Assembly: GCF_021699055.1 (NCBI RefSeq)
Contig: NZ_SSXC01000040.1
Coordinates: 1-64,000, forward strand
Length of the DNA: 64,000 bases
Reading direction: 5' to 3'
Source: Blastococcus sp. MG754426
GTDB taxonomy: Bacteria; Actinomycetota; Actinomycetes; Mycobacteriales; Geodermatophilaceae
Both the position numbers and the translations under genes were made by a program. The notes under the pieces were generated by a model. It was not told the origin of the DNA. It worked only from the letters and a program-made list of their open reading frames with translations, and searched no databases. Position 1 is the stretch's first letter, and each line of letters begins with the position of its first letter. Of this stretch, positions 52,830-60,577 are shown piece by piece.

Positions 52830-53810
52830 GTGACGACTCGAGGACGCCGCCGGTTCCCGCTCGCCCTGGTGGTGACGGCGTCGCTCGTGCTCACCGCCTG
52901 CGGCTCCGGCGAGCCCGACAGCGGCGAGGGCGAGACGCCGCACGCCACGGCCGAGCCGACGTCGACCCCCATCGAGTCCACCGCGGTCCCGCGCGCCGAC
53001 CTGGAGCCCGTGCCGACGACCGGCGACCGGTTCGACATCACCCGGCCGACGGACGCCTCCCCCTCTGGCTCGGCGTCGGCCGAGGAGGTCGTGGAGCCCG
53101 AGCAGGTGTGGAGCTACGCCGACGGCGACCTCTCCGACTGGAGCGAGGTCCAGGCCGCCCGCCCCGAGCAGGTCCGCGTCGTCGACGAGCCGGTCCGCCC
53201 CGGCTACGACTACTCCGCCGCCTTCTCCGCGCGCCCGGGCGACTTCACCTTCGGCGTCGACACGACCATCCGCGGCGAGGTGCGCTCCACCATCCAGGAG
53301 GCCGGCGTGCCCCGCGAGGGCGACGTCCAGTGGTACTCGTGGTCGACCTACTTCCCCGATGACTTCTTCTGGGACGGTGGCGACGAGTTCCTGATTTACA
53401 CCCAGTGGCACCAGACGGCGAACGAGGGCTCGCCCAACGTCGACCTCTGGGTCACCGCCGGCCCCGACCCGGAGATCCGGCTCTCGCTGCGCGGCGGGCT
53501 GCAGGGCCGCGAGTCCGCCCAGTACGTCGCCACCTACGACCTCGGCCCGCTGGAGCGGGGGGTGTGGCTCGACCACGTCGTCCGGATCGAGTGGTCCACC
53601 CAGCCCGACGAGGGCAACGTGCAGGTGTGGATCAACGGCGAGCGGGTGGTCAACGCCGTCGGGGCCACCCTGTTCGAGGGCCAGAGCATCTACTTCAAGC
53701 AGGGCATCTACGCCGCGAGCAACACCCGGCGCCAGCACACCGTCTACTTCTCCGACGCCCGCTGGGGCGAGTCGCGGGAGAGCGTCGCCATCGAGCCGCC
53801 GGCCGAGTGA
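52830..53810 (+). CDS. secreted lipoprotein with polysaccharide-lyase-like (heparin-lyase I/PL20 type) domain
   Basis: A 326-aa protein with a lipoprotein signal peptide (RRRFPLALVVTASLVLTACG, lipobox LTAC, Cys near residue 24). A Thr/Pro/Glu-rich linker to about residue 85 and a beta-sandwich domain follow. The latter has YSAAFSARPGDFTFGVDTTI, VQWYSWSTYFPDDFFW, FLIYTQWHQTANEGSPNVDL and WLDHVVRIEWSTQPDEGNVQ with VWINGERVV and YFKQGIYAA. This is the layout of the polysaccharide lyase 20/heparin lyase I group (QWH and YxKxGIY motifs). It would sit on the outer face and could cut the polysaccharide made by this locus. The start is a GTG with GAGGGAA upstream. Confidence 0.82.
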   Translation: MTTRGRRRFPLALVVTASLVLTACGSGEPDSGEGETPHATAEPTSTPIESTAVPRADLEPVPTTGDRFDITRPTDASPSGSASAEEVVEPEQVWSYADGDLSDWSEVQAARPEQVRVVDEPVRPGYDYSAAFSARPGDFTFGVDTTIRGEVRSTIQEAGVPREGDVQWYSWSTYFPDDFFWDGGDEFLIYTQWHQTANEGSPNVDLWVTAGPDPEIRLSLRGGLQGRESAQYVATYDLGPLERGVWLDHVVRIEWSTQPDEGNVQVWINGERVVNAVGATLFEGQSIYFKQGIYAASNTRRQHTVYFSDARWGESRESVAIEPPAE

Positions 53811-53812
53811 CG

Positions 53813-55144
53813 CTACTGCGCCGCTGACGCCGGCGAGCCCAGCGGGTTCTTGCCGGTCGGGGCGGCCTCCGGGCCCGGCACGGGCTCGTCGCCGTCCGGC
53901 CCCTCCGCGTCGGGCGGCGTCTGCGGCACCACCCGGACGGCGACCAGCCAGCTCGCCAGCGACATGATCGCCGCGGCGACCACCAGCCCCACCATCAGCC
54001 CGGTGCGGCCCCACACCGCGGTGAGCGCCACGGGCAGGAACACCGCGATCGGCGCCACGCCGATGCGCACCCGCAGCGCCGCCTTGGTGTTGCGCGAACC
54101 GCGCATCGCCAGCAGCGCGCCGTGGGTGATGCCGAACAGCACCATCTGCAGGCTCACCGCGGCGACCAGCCAGCCCGAGCCCCACGACTCGCCGAACAGC
54201 GCCCGGCCCACGTCCTCCGGCAGCAGCACCAGCACCGTGCCGTAGACGACCGCCACCCCGGCCAGCGCCAGCGACGCCATCCGGCCGATGCGCAGCGCCC
54301 GGCCGGCGTCGGACTCCACCGCGCGCGCCACCATCGGCAGGCAGATGACGCTCGCCGCGGCGACGGTGATGTTGAGCGGGCCGTTGGCCACCTGCGCGGC
54401 CTTCAACTGGCCCAGCAGCGCCGTGCCGGCCACCAGTGGCAGCACGAAGATCGTCAGCTGCCCCGAGCCCGACGAGAGCGCGAAGTCGCCCAGCAGCGGG
54501 CCGGACACCGGCCACATCGCCTTCAGCCGCTGCCGCAGCCGCACCGGCTCCCGCCGGAAGCCGAACGCGGCCAGCCCGATGACGTCGGCCAGCAGCGCGC
54601 CGAGGATCCACAGCCCCAGCACCGCCGCCGTCCCGGCGATCGCCCCGGTCAGCGCCAGCACGGTGGCGACGACCATGACGACCAGCCAGACGCCGTCCAG
54701 CAGCACCGCCCGGCCCGGCCGCTGCTCGAGGAACCCGACGTAGCGCAGCGCGTCCTGGAGCAGCAGCACCGGCAGGCCGAGGAAGAACACCGCCCAGGCC
54801 ACGTCCAGCGGCGTGGCCAGCAGCAGCAGCCCGACCGGGATGCCGAGCGCGCCGACCGCCGTCGCCGACGCCGCGGCGACCAGGTGCACCGGCGCGCCCT
54901 TGAGCACGTTCCGCTGCGTGATGAGCAGCGGGTCCAGGACGGCGGCGCGCGTCCCGCCCAGCAGCAGCCAGTAGATGCTGTAGATCAGCGCGAACTCACC
55001 GAAGACGGCGGCGCTCACGCCGGTGGCGATCGCCACCGACAGCAGCATGTTGCTGGCGCTGGAGATCGCCTGGTCGGCGACGGTGAGCCCCCGGCTGACC
55101 AGCTTGCCGCCGCGCACGGCCCGGCCGACGCGTCGGATCACCAC
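53813..55144 (-). CDS. Wzx-type flippase (MOP superfamily)
   Basis: A 443-aa membrane protein with twelve or so helices, e.g. ASNMLLSVAIATGVSAAVFG, VLDPLLITQRNVLKGAPVHL, LSSGSGQLTIFVLPLVAGTA and GITHGALLAMRGSRNTKAAL. The C-terminal tail is acidic and proline-rich. It fits the lipid-linked-oligosaccharide flippases. It is convergent with the lyase-like gene, separated by 2 bp. It is the high-GC counterpart of the island flippase at 41954. Confidence 0.82.
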   Translation of the reverse strand: MVIRRVGRAVRGGKLVSRGLTVADQAISSASNMLLSVAIATGVSAAVFGEFALIYSIYWLLLGGTRAAVLDPLLITQRNVLKGAPVHLVAAASATAVGALGIPVGLLLLATPLDVAWAVFFLGLPVLLLQDALRYVGFLEQRPGRAVLLDGVWLVVMVVATVLALTGAIAGTAAVLGLWILGALLADVIGLAAFGFRREPVRLRQRLKAMWPVSGPLLGDFALSSGSGQLTIFVLPLVAGTALLGQLKAAQVANGPLNITVAAASVICLPMVARAVESDAGRALRIGRMASLALAGVAVVYGTVLVLLPEDVGRALFGESWGSGWLVAAVSLQMVLFGITHGALLAMRGSRNTKAALRVRIGVAPIAVFLPVALTAVWGRTGLMVGLVVAAAIMSLASWLVAVRVVPQTPPDAEGPDGDEPVPGPEAAPTGKNPLGSPASAAQ

Positions 55145-55195
55145 GGGCGTTCGCAGGGGGTCAGCGGCACGGCAGGGAGTTCGGTGGGGGCTGGA

Positions 55196-56515
55196 TCAGC
55201 CGGCGCGGCGGCCGAGGGCGCGGTACGTCCAGCCGGCGGCGGTCCAGGCCTCGCGGTCCAGGGCGTTGCGCCCGTCCAGCACGCGCTTCTGCTTGACCAC
55301 CCGGCCGAACGCCTCCGGGTCGAGTTCGCGGTACTGCTTCCACTCGGTCAGCACCAGCACGGCGTCGGCGCGCTCGGCGGCCTCCTCCGGCGTCGCCGCG
55401 TAGTCCAGCTGCGGCCACTGCCGGCGGCTGTTCTCGATCGCGGCCGGGTCGGTCACCCGGACGACGGCGCCCTGCAGCTGCAGCTGCGCGGCGACGTTGA
55501 GCGCCGGGGAGTCGCGGATGTCGTCGCTGTCGGGCTTGAACGCCGCGCCCAGGACGGCGACCCGCTTGCCCAGCAGCGAGCCGTCGCAGACCTCGCGGGC
55601 CAGCTCCACCATGCGGATGCGGCGGCGCATGTTGATGTTGTCGACCTCGCGCAGGAACGTCAGCGCCTGGTCGGCGCCGAGCTCACCGGCGCGGGCCATG
55701 AAGGCGCGGATGTCCTTGGGCAGGCAGCCGCCGCCGAAGCCGAGGCCGGCGTTGAGGAACTTGCGGCCGATCCGGTCGTCGAAGCCGATCGCGTCGGCCA
55801 GCAGCTTCACGTCCGCACCGGTCGCCTCGCACAGCTCGGCCATCGCGTTGATGAAGGAGATCTTCGTGGCGAGGAACGAGTTGGCCGCCGTCTTCACCAT
55901 CTCGGCGGTGGCGTAGTCGCTCTCCACCTTCGGGGTGCCGCGCTCGACGATCGGCGCGTACACCTCGTCGAGCAGCGCCCGGGCGGTGTCGCCGTCGGCG
56001 CCGGCGGGCAGGCCGTAGACCAGCCGGTCGGGGTGCAGCGTGTCCTGCACCGCGAAGCCCTCGCGCAGGAACTCCGGGTTCCAGGCCAGCAGCGCACCGG
56101 GCGCCTTGTCGGCGATCAGGTCGGCGAGCTGCGCCGCCGTCCCCACCGGGACGGTCGACTTGCCGACGACGAGCTCGCCGGGGGAGAGCACGTCGAGCAG
56201 CGACTCGACCGCGCCCTGCACGTAGCGCATGTCGGCGGCGTACTCGCCGCGCTTCTGCGGGGTGCCCACGCAGACGAAGTGGACGGCGGAGCCCGCGGCG
56301 TCGGCGAAGTCGGTGGAGAAGCGCAGCCGCCCGGTGGCCAGGGTGCGCTCCAGCAGCTCCTCGAAGCCCGGCTCGAAGAACGGCGCCTCGGCCTTGGCCA
56401 GCGAGGCGATCTTCGCGTCGTCGACGTCGATGCCCACGACCTCGTGGCCGATCTCGGCCATCGATGCGGCGTGGACGGCGCCCAGGTATCCGCAGCCGAT
56501 GACCGAGATCTTCAC
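55196..56515 (-). CDS. ugd: UDP-glucose 6-dehydrogenase
   Basis: A 439-aa enzyme oxidising UDP-glucose to UDP-glucuronate. The NAD site is ISVIGCGYLGAVHAASMAEI at the start. Catalytic parts are WNPEFLREGFAVQDTLHPDR, AEMVKTAANSFLATKISFIN (Lys and Asn) and GFGGGCLPKDIRAFMARAGE (nucleophile Cys near residue 262). The C-terminal UDP-binding domain has LGAAFKPDSDDIRDSPALNV. All active-site residues are present. It supplies an acidic sugar for the surface polymer. The GTG start at 56513-56515 puts the Rossmann motif at the N-terminus. Divergent from the Wzy-like gene. Confidence 0.95.
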   Translation of the reverse strand: MKISVIGCGYLGAVHAASMAEIGHEVVGIDVDDAKIASLAKAEAPFFEPGFEELLERTLATGRLRFSTDFADAAGSAVHFVCVGTPQKRGEYAADMRYVQGAVESLLDVLSPGELVVGKSTVPVGTAAQLADLIADKAPGALLAWNPEFLREGFAVQDTLHPDRLVYGLPAGADGDTARALLDEVYAPIVERGTPKVESDYATAEMVKTAANSFLATKISFINAMAELCEATGADVKLLADAIGFDDRIGRKFLNAGLGFGGGCLPKDIRAFMARAGELGADQALTFLREVDNINMRRRIRMVELAREVCDGSLLGKRVAVLGAAFKPDSDDIRDSPALNVAAQLQLQGAVVRVTDPAAIENSRRQWPQLDYAATPEEAAERADAVLVLTEWKQYRELDPEAFGRVVKQKRVLDGRNALDREAWTAAGWTYRALGRRAG

Positions 56516-56829
56516 GCAGTGCTCCAGTGGTTCGGGGTGGGTGCTCCGCCGCGCCGGCCGGGGGTCGCTCCCCGGCCCGTCCGCCACGGACCCCCGCCAT
56601 GGTCGACCACGCACCGGCCCCGACGCCAGCGGGGCGGCCACGGGGAGGGCCAGAATCGACCGTGCAGGTGCATGCGGACCCGAACGGGTGTAGCGCCGGG
56701 TGCTGCCGGCCCGGAGGGTTGCCGCGGCGTGGCATTGTCGAGGGTCGGCCCGCGTGGAACGCTCCGCGTCGGACCGGTGGGAACGGTACCGCCCGGGCGA
56801 GGGCGGCCGGCTGGCGGGAAGGGGTCGAG

Positions 56830-58314
56830 GTGGGCGACGCGCTGACCAGGACCGTGCCGCGCACGCTGGCCGTCTGCGTGCTCGCCGTCGCCGGGCTGAC
56901 CGCCGCCGCGGCCTACGAGCCCGTCCTCGTGCTCCTCGTCGTCCTCGCCGTGCCGGTGGTCGTCTGGGGCGTCACCCACCCCAAGCGCTTCATCGCGGCC
57001 GCCGTCCTGGTCAGCATCTTCGGCAAGACGGCCGCCCAGGTCACCGGCAGCAGCGCGGTGGACCTGCTCGACGAGCTCGCGATCGCGTCGTCGCTGCTGA
57101 TCTGCGTCGGGCCCCGGCTCCTCCGCGGCCAGCCGCTGCGCAGCTTCCCGGGGCTGCCCTGGTGGGCGCTCTACGGCGTGCTCGGGGTGGTGAGCGGGCT
57201 CGCCGCGGGCGTGCCGCTCGTCGTCCTGGGGTCGGGCGCCGCCCTCGCCGGCAAGGGGATGCTGCTCGCCCTGGCGGTGGCCCAGCTGGAGTGGACCGGG
57301 GACGACGTCCGCCGCCTGGCCAAGGGCGGGGTCGGCGTCCTCCTCTTCATCATCGTCTGCTGCCTGGTGAACCTGGCCATCCCGCAGACCTGGCAGAGCA
57401 CGGTCGGCAACATCGACCAGCTCAGCTTCCGCTCGGCCATCCCGTCGCTGATCGGCCCGTTCGTCGAGCCCGGCACGCTCGGGATCATGGCGGCGCTGGG
57501 CTTCCTCGCCGTCGTCGCGTGGAACACCACGATGGGCTCGACCCGCTTCACCTGGCTGCTCTCCGCCGGCATGGCACTGGTCGCGATCCTGTCCTTCCGG
57601 CGCAAGACCTGGCTGGGGATGATGGGCAGCTTCCTGTGGCTGACCTCCCGCGCCGGCCGGTCGGGCGTCTTCGCGGGGGCGCTCACCGCGGTCGCCGGCA
57701 TCGTCATCGTCTTCTGGTCGACGCTGCTCACCGCCCTGCAGGGCATCGTCGCCACCTACATCGACGAGTCCGAGGGCACCGCGGCGCGCACGCTGATGAC
57801 CCGCGACTCCTTCTTCGTCGCCCAGGACTACTTCCCGCTCGGCGCCGGGTTCGGCCGCTTCGGGTCGGACACCGCCTCGGAGTTCTACAGCCCGCTCTAC
57901 CTCGAGCGCGGCTACCAGAACGTCTGGGGCCTCTCCGAGCGCACCGGCAACGCGATGTTCCTCACCGACACGATGTGGCCGGCGGTGCTCGGCGAGACCG
58001 GCTTCCTCGGGATGCTGGCCTTCCTGATCGCGCTCGTCGTCGTCTTCCGGCGGCTGCTCCGGCTCTCGCGCGACGGCGACCCGGTCGCCCGCTTCCTGGG
58101 CCTCACCGGCGTCGCCTGGATCGTCCAGTACCTGCTGGAGTCCACCGGCAACCCGGTGTTCGTCTCCCCGCCGTCCTACATCCCCCTGTTCCTCCTGATC
58201 GGCCTGCTGGGATCGTTCGGTGGCCGCACGCCCGACGACGCCGACGCCGGGGAACCCGCCGCCGAGGAGCGGGGCGACGGGGCACGGGTGGCGCACCCGG
58301 CCGCCGTCGGCTGA
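56830..58314 (+). CDS. Wzy/O-antigen-ligase-like membrane protein
   Basis: A 494-aa polytopic protein with about eleven helices. Examples are VCVLAVAGLTAAAAYEPVLV, WWALYGVLGVVSGLAAGVPL and FLAVVAWNTTMGSTRFTWLL. The large outside loop carries ARTLMTRDSFFVAQDYFPLG and AGFGRFGSDTASEFYSPLYL, the region with the conserved acidic/arginine pattern of Wzy/WaaL proteins. The start is GTG 56830 with GGAAGGGG upstream. It begins a plus-strand run with the fused PssD-PssE transferase, a GT4, the kinase and the second WbaP-type enzyme. Confidence 0.8.
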   Translation: MGDALTRTVPRTLAVCVLAVAGLTAAAAYEPVLVLLVVLAVPVVVWGVTHPKRFIAAAVLVSIFGKTAAQVTGSSAVDLLDELAIASSLLICVGPRLLRGQPLRSFPGLPWWALYGVLGVVSGLAAGVPLVVLGSGAALAGKGMLLALAVAQLEWTGDDVRRLAKGGVGVLLFIIVCCLVNLAIPQTWQSTVGNIDQLSFRSAIPSLIGPFVEPGTLGIMAALGFLAVVAWNTTMGSTRFTWLLSAGMALVAILSFRRKTWLGMMGSFLWLTSRAGRSGVFAGALTAVAGIVIVFWSTLLTALQGIVATYIDESEGTAARTLMTRDSFFVAQDYFPLGAGFGRFGSDTASEFYSPLYLERGYQNVWGLSERTGNAMFLTDTMWPAVLGETGFLGMLAFLIALVVVFRRLLRLSRDGDPVARFLGLTGVAWIVQYLLESTGNPVFVSPPSYIPLFLLIGLLGSFGGRTPDDADAGEPAAEERGDGARVAHPAAVG

Positions 58315-58375
58315 CCGTCGCCACACCAACCGGCGACATCGCGAGTGCTCGGGCGGTTGCGCGCCCCGCCCCCTT

Positions 58376-58381
58376 TACGCT
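58376..58381 (+). promoter_or_regulatory. -10 box of a probable leaderless transcript
   Basis: TACGCT, 6 nt before the GTG at 58388. Confidence 0.45.
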
Positions 58382-58387
58382 TCGGTG

Positions 58388-59395
58388 GTGCCACCACGAC
58401 GGGATCGAGCCGAACCGGCAGGTGAAGGGGTGGAGTTGTCCGCTGCGCTCAGCGGCAAGCGCGCGCTCCTGGTCGCCTCGACCGGTGGCCACCTCGCCCA
58501 GATCGTGCGCTGGTCCGAGCGGTTCGGGCTCTCGCCGGACTCCGTCTTCGCCACCTTCGACTCCGAGCAGAGCCGGTCGCTGCTGCGCGACCGGCGCACG
58601 GTCACCCTCGACTACGTGCCCCCGCGCGGCCTGGTGCCGGCGGTCCGCGCCGGGGCCCGGCTGCACCGGGCCACCCGCCGCGAGCGCTTCGACGTCGTCC
58701 TGAGCACCGGGGCCGCGGTCGGCATCGCCGCCTGGGCCATCGCCCAGCTGCGGCGGCTCCCGTTCGTCTACATCGAGAGCGTCTCCCGCTTCGACGGGCC
58801 GTCGGCCACCGGCCGCATCCTCGAGCGGCTCCCGCGGGCGCAGCGCTACAGCCAGCACGCCGCCTGGGCCGACCGCCCCGGCTGGCGGCTGGGCCCCTCG
58901 CTGCTCGACGACTTCACCGCCGTCCCGGCGACCGACCCCCCGGCGCGCACGGGCGAGGGGCGCCGCATCTTCGTCAGCCTGGGCACCATCAAGCCGTTCC
59001 GCTTCGACGCGCTGGTCGACGCCGTCCGCGACCGGGTGCGCCCCGGCGACACCGTCACCTGGCAGCTGGGCGTCACCACCCGCGACGACCTGCCCGGCGA
59101 GGTGAAGCAGGAGCTGCGCGCCGAGGAGTTCGACCGGCTGGTGGCCGAGAGCGACGTCTTCGTCACCCACGCCGGCGTCGGCACCCTGCTCCGCGCGCTG
59201 GAGCTCGGCGTCCGGCCGGTCGTCGTCCCGCGGGTGGCCGCCCGCGGCGAGCACGTCGACGACCACCAGCTGCAGGTGGCCCGCGAGCTCGCGCAGCGGG
59301 GGCTGGTGCTGCTGCGGGAACCCGGGCAGCTGACCGGCGACGACCTCGACCCCTCGGGCGTGGTGATCCGCCGATCCGGGGACACGCCGGCGTGA
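58388..59395 (+). CDS. fused PssD-PssE (Alg14-Alg13-like) glycosyltransferase
   Basis: A 335-aa protein that joins two usually separate subunits. Residues about 20-180 resemble PssD/Alg14 (KRALLVASTGGHLAQIVRWS, VVLSTGAAVGIAAWAIAQL, FVYIESVSRFDGPSATGRIL). Residues about 190-330 resemble PssE/Alg13, the catalytic C-terminal half of a GT28-like enzyme (RRIFVSLGTIKPFRFDALVD, DVFVTHAGVGTLLRALELG, RPVVVPRVAARGEHVDDHQL). Alg14 anchors and Alg13 binds the nucleotide sugar, commonly UDP-GlcA or UDP-GlcNAc. UDP-glucuronate from the nearby ugd would be a fitting donor. An internal GTG at 58430 is an alternative start. Confidence 0.85.
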   Translation: MPPRRDRAEPAGEGVELSAALSGKRALLVASTGGHLAQIVRWSERFGLSPDSVFATFDSEQSRSLLRDRRTVTLDYVPPRGLVPAVRAGARLHRATRRERFDVVLSTGAAVGIAAWAIAQLRRLPFVYIESVSRFDGPSATGRILERLPRAQRYSQHAAWADRPGWRLGPSLLDDFTAVPATDPPARTGEGRRIFVSLGTIKPFRFDALVDAVRDRVRPGDTVTWQLGVTTRDDLPGEVKQELRAEEFDRLVAESDVFVTHAGVGTLLRALELGVRPVVVPRVAARGEHVDDHQLQVARELAQRGLVLLREPGQLTGDDLDPSGVVIRRSGDTPA

Positions 59396-60462
59396 GCCGC
59401 CCCTCGCGACCCGTGCTGCGCGTGACGCAGATCGGCAACGCGTCGCAGGGGCGGGGGGGTGTCTCCTCCGTCGTGCGCACCACGAACTCCTGGTCCGGCC
59501 CGGACCTCGAGGTGCGGGAGTGGCCCTCCTACTGGCACGGCGACCGGCGGCGCACCCTGACCGCCTTCGCCCGGACGGCGCTGAGCGTGCTGACCAGCAA
59601 GGTGGAGCCCACCGACGTGTGGCACTTCCACCTGACCCAGCACGGCTCCTTCCTGCGCGAGGGCCTGCTGCTCGCCCTCGCCCGCCGCCGCGGGGTCTGC
59701 TGCACCGTCCTGGTGCACGGCTCGCAGTTCGTCGCCTTCGCCGAGGGCAACCGGTGGCTCGCCCGCCTGGTGCTGCGCCTGCCCGCGGTGGTCTTCGTGC
59801 TCACCGAGCCCGCCGCCGAGGTGCTGCGCTCGCTGGGCATCGACGCCGTCCGCGTGGCCAACAGCGTGCCGATCGAGGAGGACCCGGTCGGCGCCGGGCG
59901 CTCGGGGTTTGTCTTCGCCGGCGAGATCGGCCCGCGCAAGGGCGCCGACGTGCTCCTCGACGCGTGGTCGGCCGCCCGGCTCGACGGCGAGCAGCTCGTG
60001 CTCTTCGGCGACCTCGCGCCGCAGTTCCGGCTGCCCGACCCGCTGCCCAGCGGGGTGGTGTTCGAGGGCCCGGTCTCGCCCGAGCAGGTGCGCGCCCGCC
60101 TGCGCACCGCCGTCGCGCTGGTGCTGCCCAGCCGGGCGGAGGCGATGCCGATGATCATCCTGGAGTCGATGAGCCTCGCGACGCCGGTCATCGCCAGCGA
60201 CGTCGGCCAGATCGCCGAGGTGGTCGACGACACCGGCATGGTCGTCCCGCCCGCCGACGCCGACGCGCTGGGGACGGCGATCCGCCGGATGGCCGGCTCC
60301 CCGGAGCTGGCGCAGGGCCTCGGCCGCCGCGCGTGGGACCGTGTACGTGCCCGGCACTCCAACGCGGTCGTGCGCAAGGTCTTCGTCGAGCACTGGCGAA
60401 AGTGCGTGGAAGAAGCCCGAACGGGTGACGCCGCGCGGCGCGATCCGCCGGACAATACCTAG
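59392..60462 (+). CDS. glycosyltransferase family 4 protein
   Basis: A 356-aa GT-B enzyme. Recognisable are LRVTQIGNASQGRGGVSSVV with the glycine-rich acceptor loop, DVWHFHLTQHGSFLREG, CTVLVHGSQFVAFAEGNRWL, VRVANSVPIEEDPVG, FVFAGEIGPRKGADVLLDAW and the donor-site SRAEAMPMIILESMSLATPV. The GTG start overlaps the previous TGA (GTGA), indicating translational coupling with the PssD-PssE gene. High GC like its neighbours. Confidence 0.9.
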   Translation: MSRPSRPVLRVTQIGNASQGRGGVSSVVRTTNSWSGPDLEVREWPSYWHGDRRRTLTAFARTALSVLTSKVEPTDVWHFHLTQHGSFLREGLLLALARRRGVCCTVLVHGSQFVAFAEGNRWLARLVLRLPAVVFVLTEPAAEVLRSLGIDAVRVANSVPIEEDPVGAGRSGFVFAGEIGPRKGADVLLDAWSAARLDGEQLVLFGDLAPQFRLPDPLPSGVVFEGPVSPEQVRARLRTAVALVLPSRAEAMPMIILESMSLATPVIASDVGQIAEVVDDTGMVVPPADADALGTAIRRMAGSPELAQGLGRRAWDRVRARHSNAVVRKVFVEHWRKCVEEARTGDAARRDPPDNT

Positions 60463-60577
60463 CCTGGAGCGCTCTTCACCTGCTCGAATCGGCTGGGGCA
60501 GCAGTCGCGTAGCCCGTGCGACGACCGCGGCTGCGGCCCGCACCCGTGGGCCTCGATCACCGAAAGACGAGGAAGTA

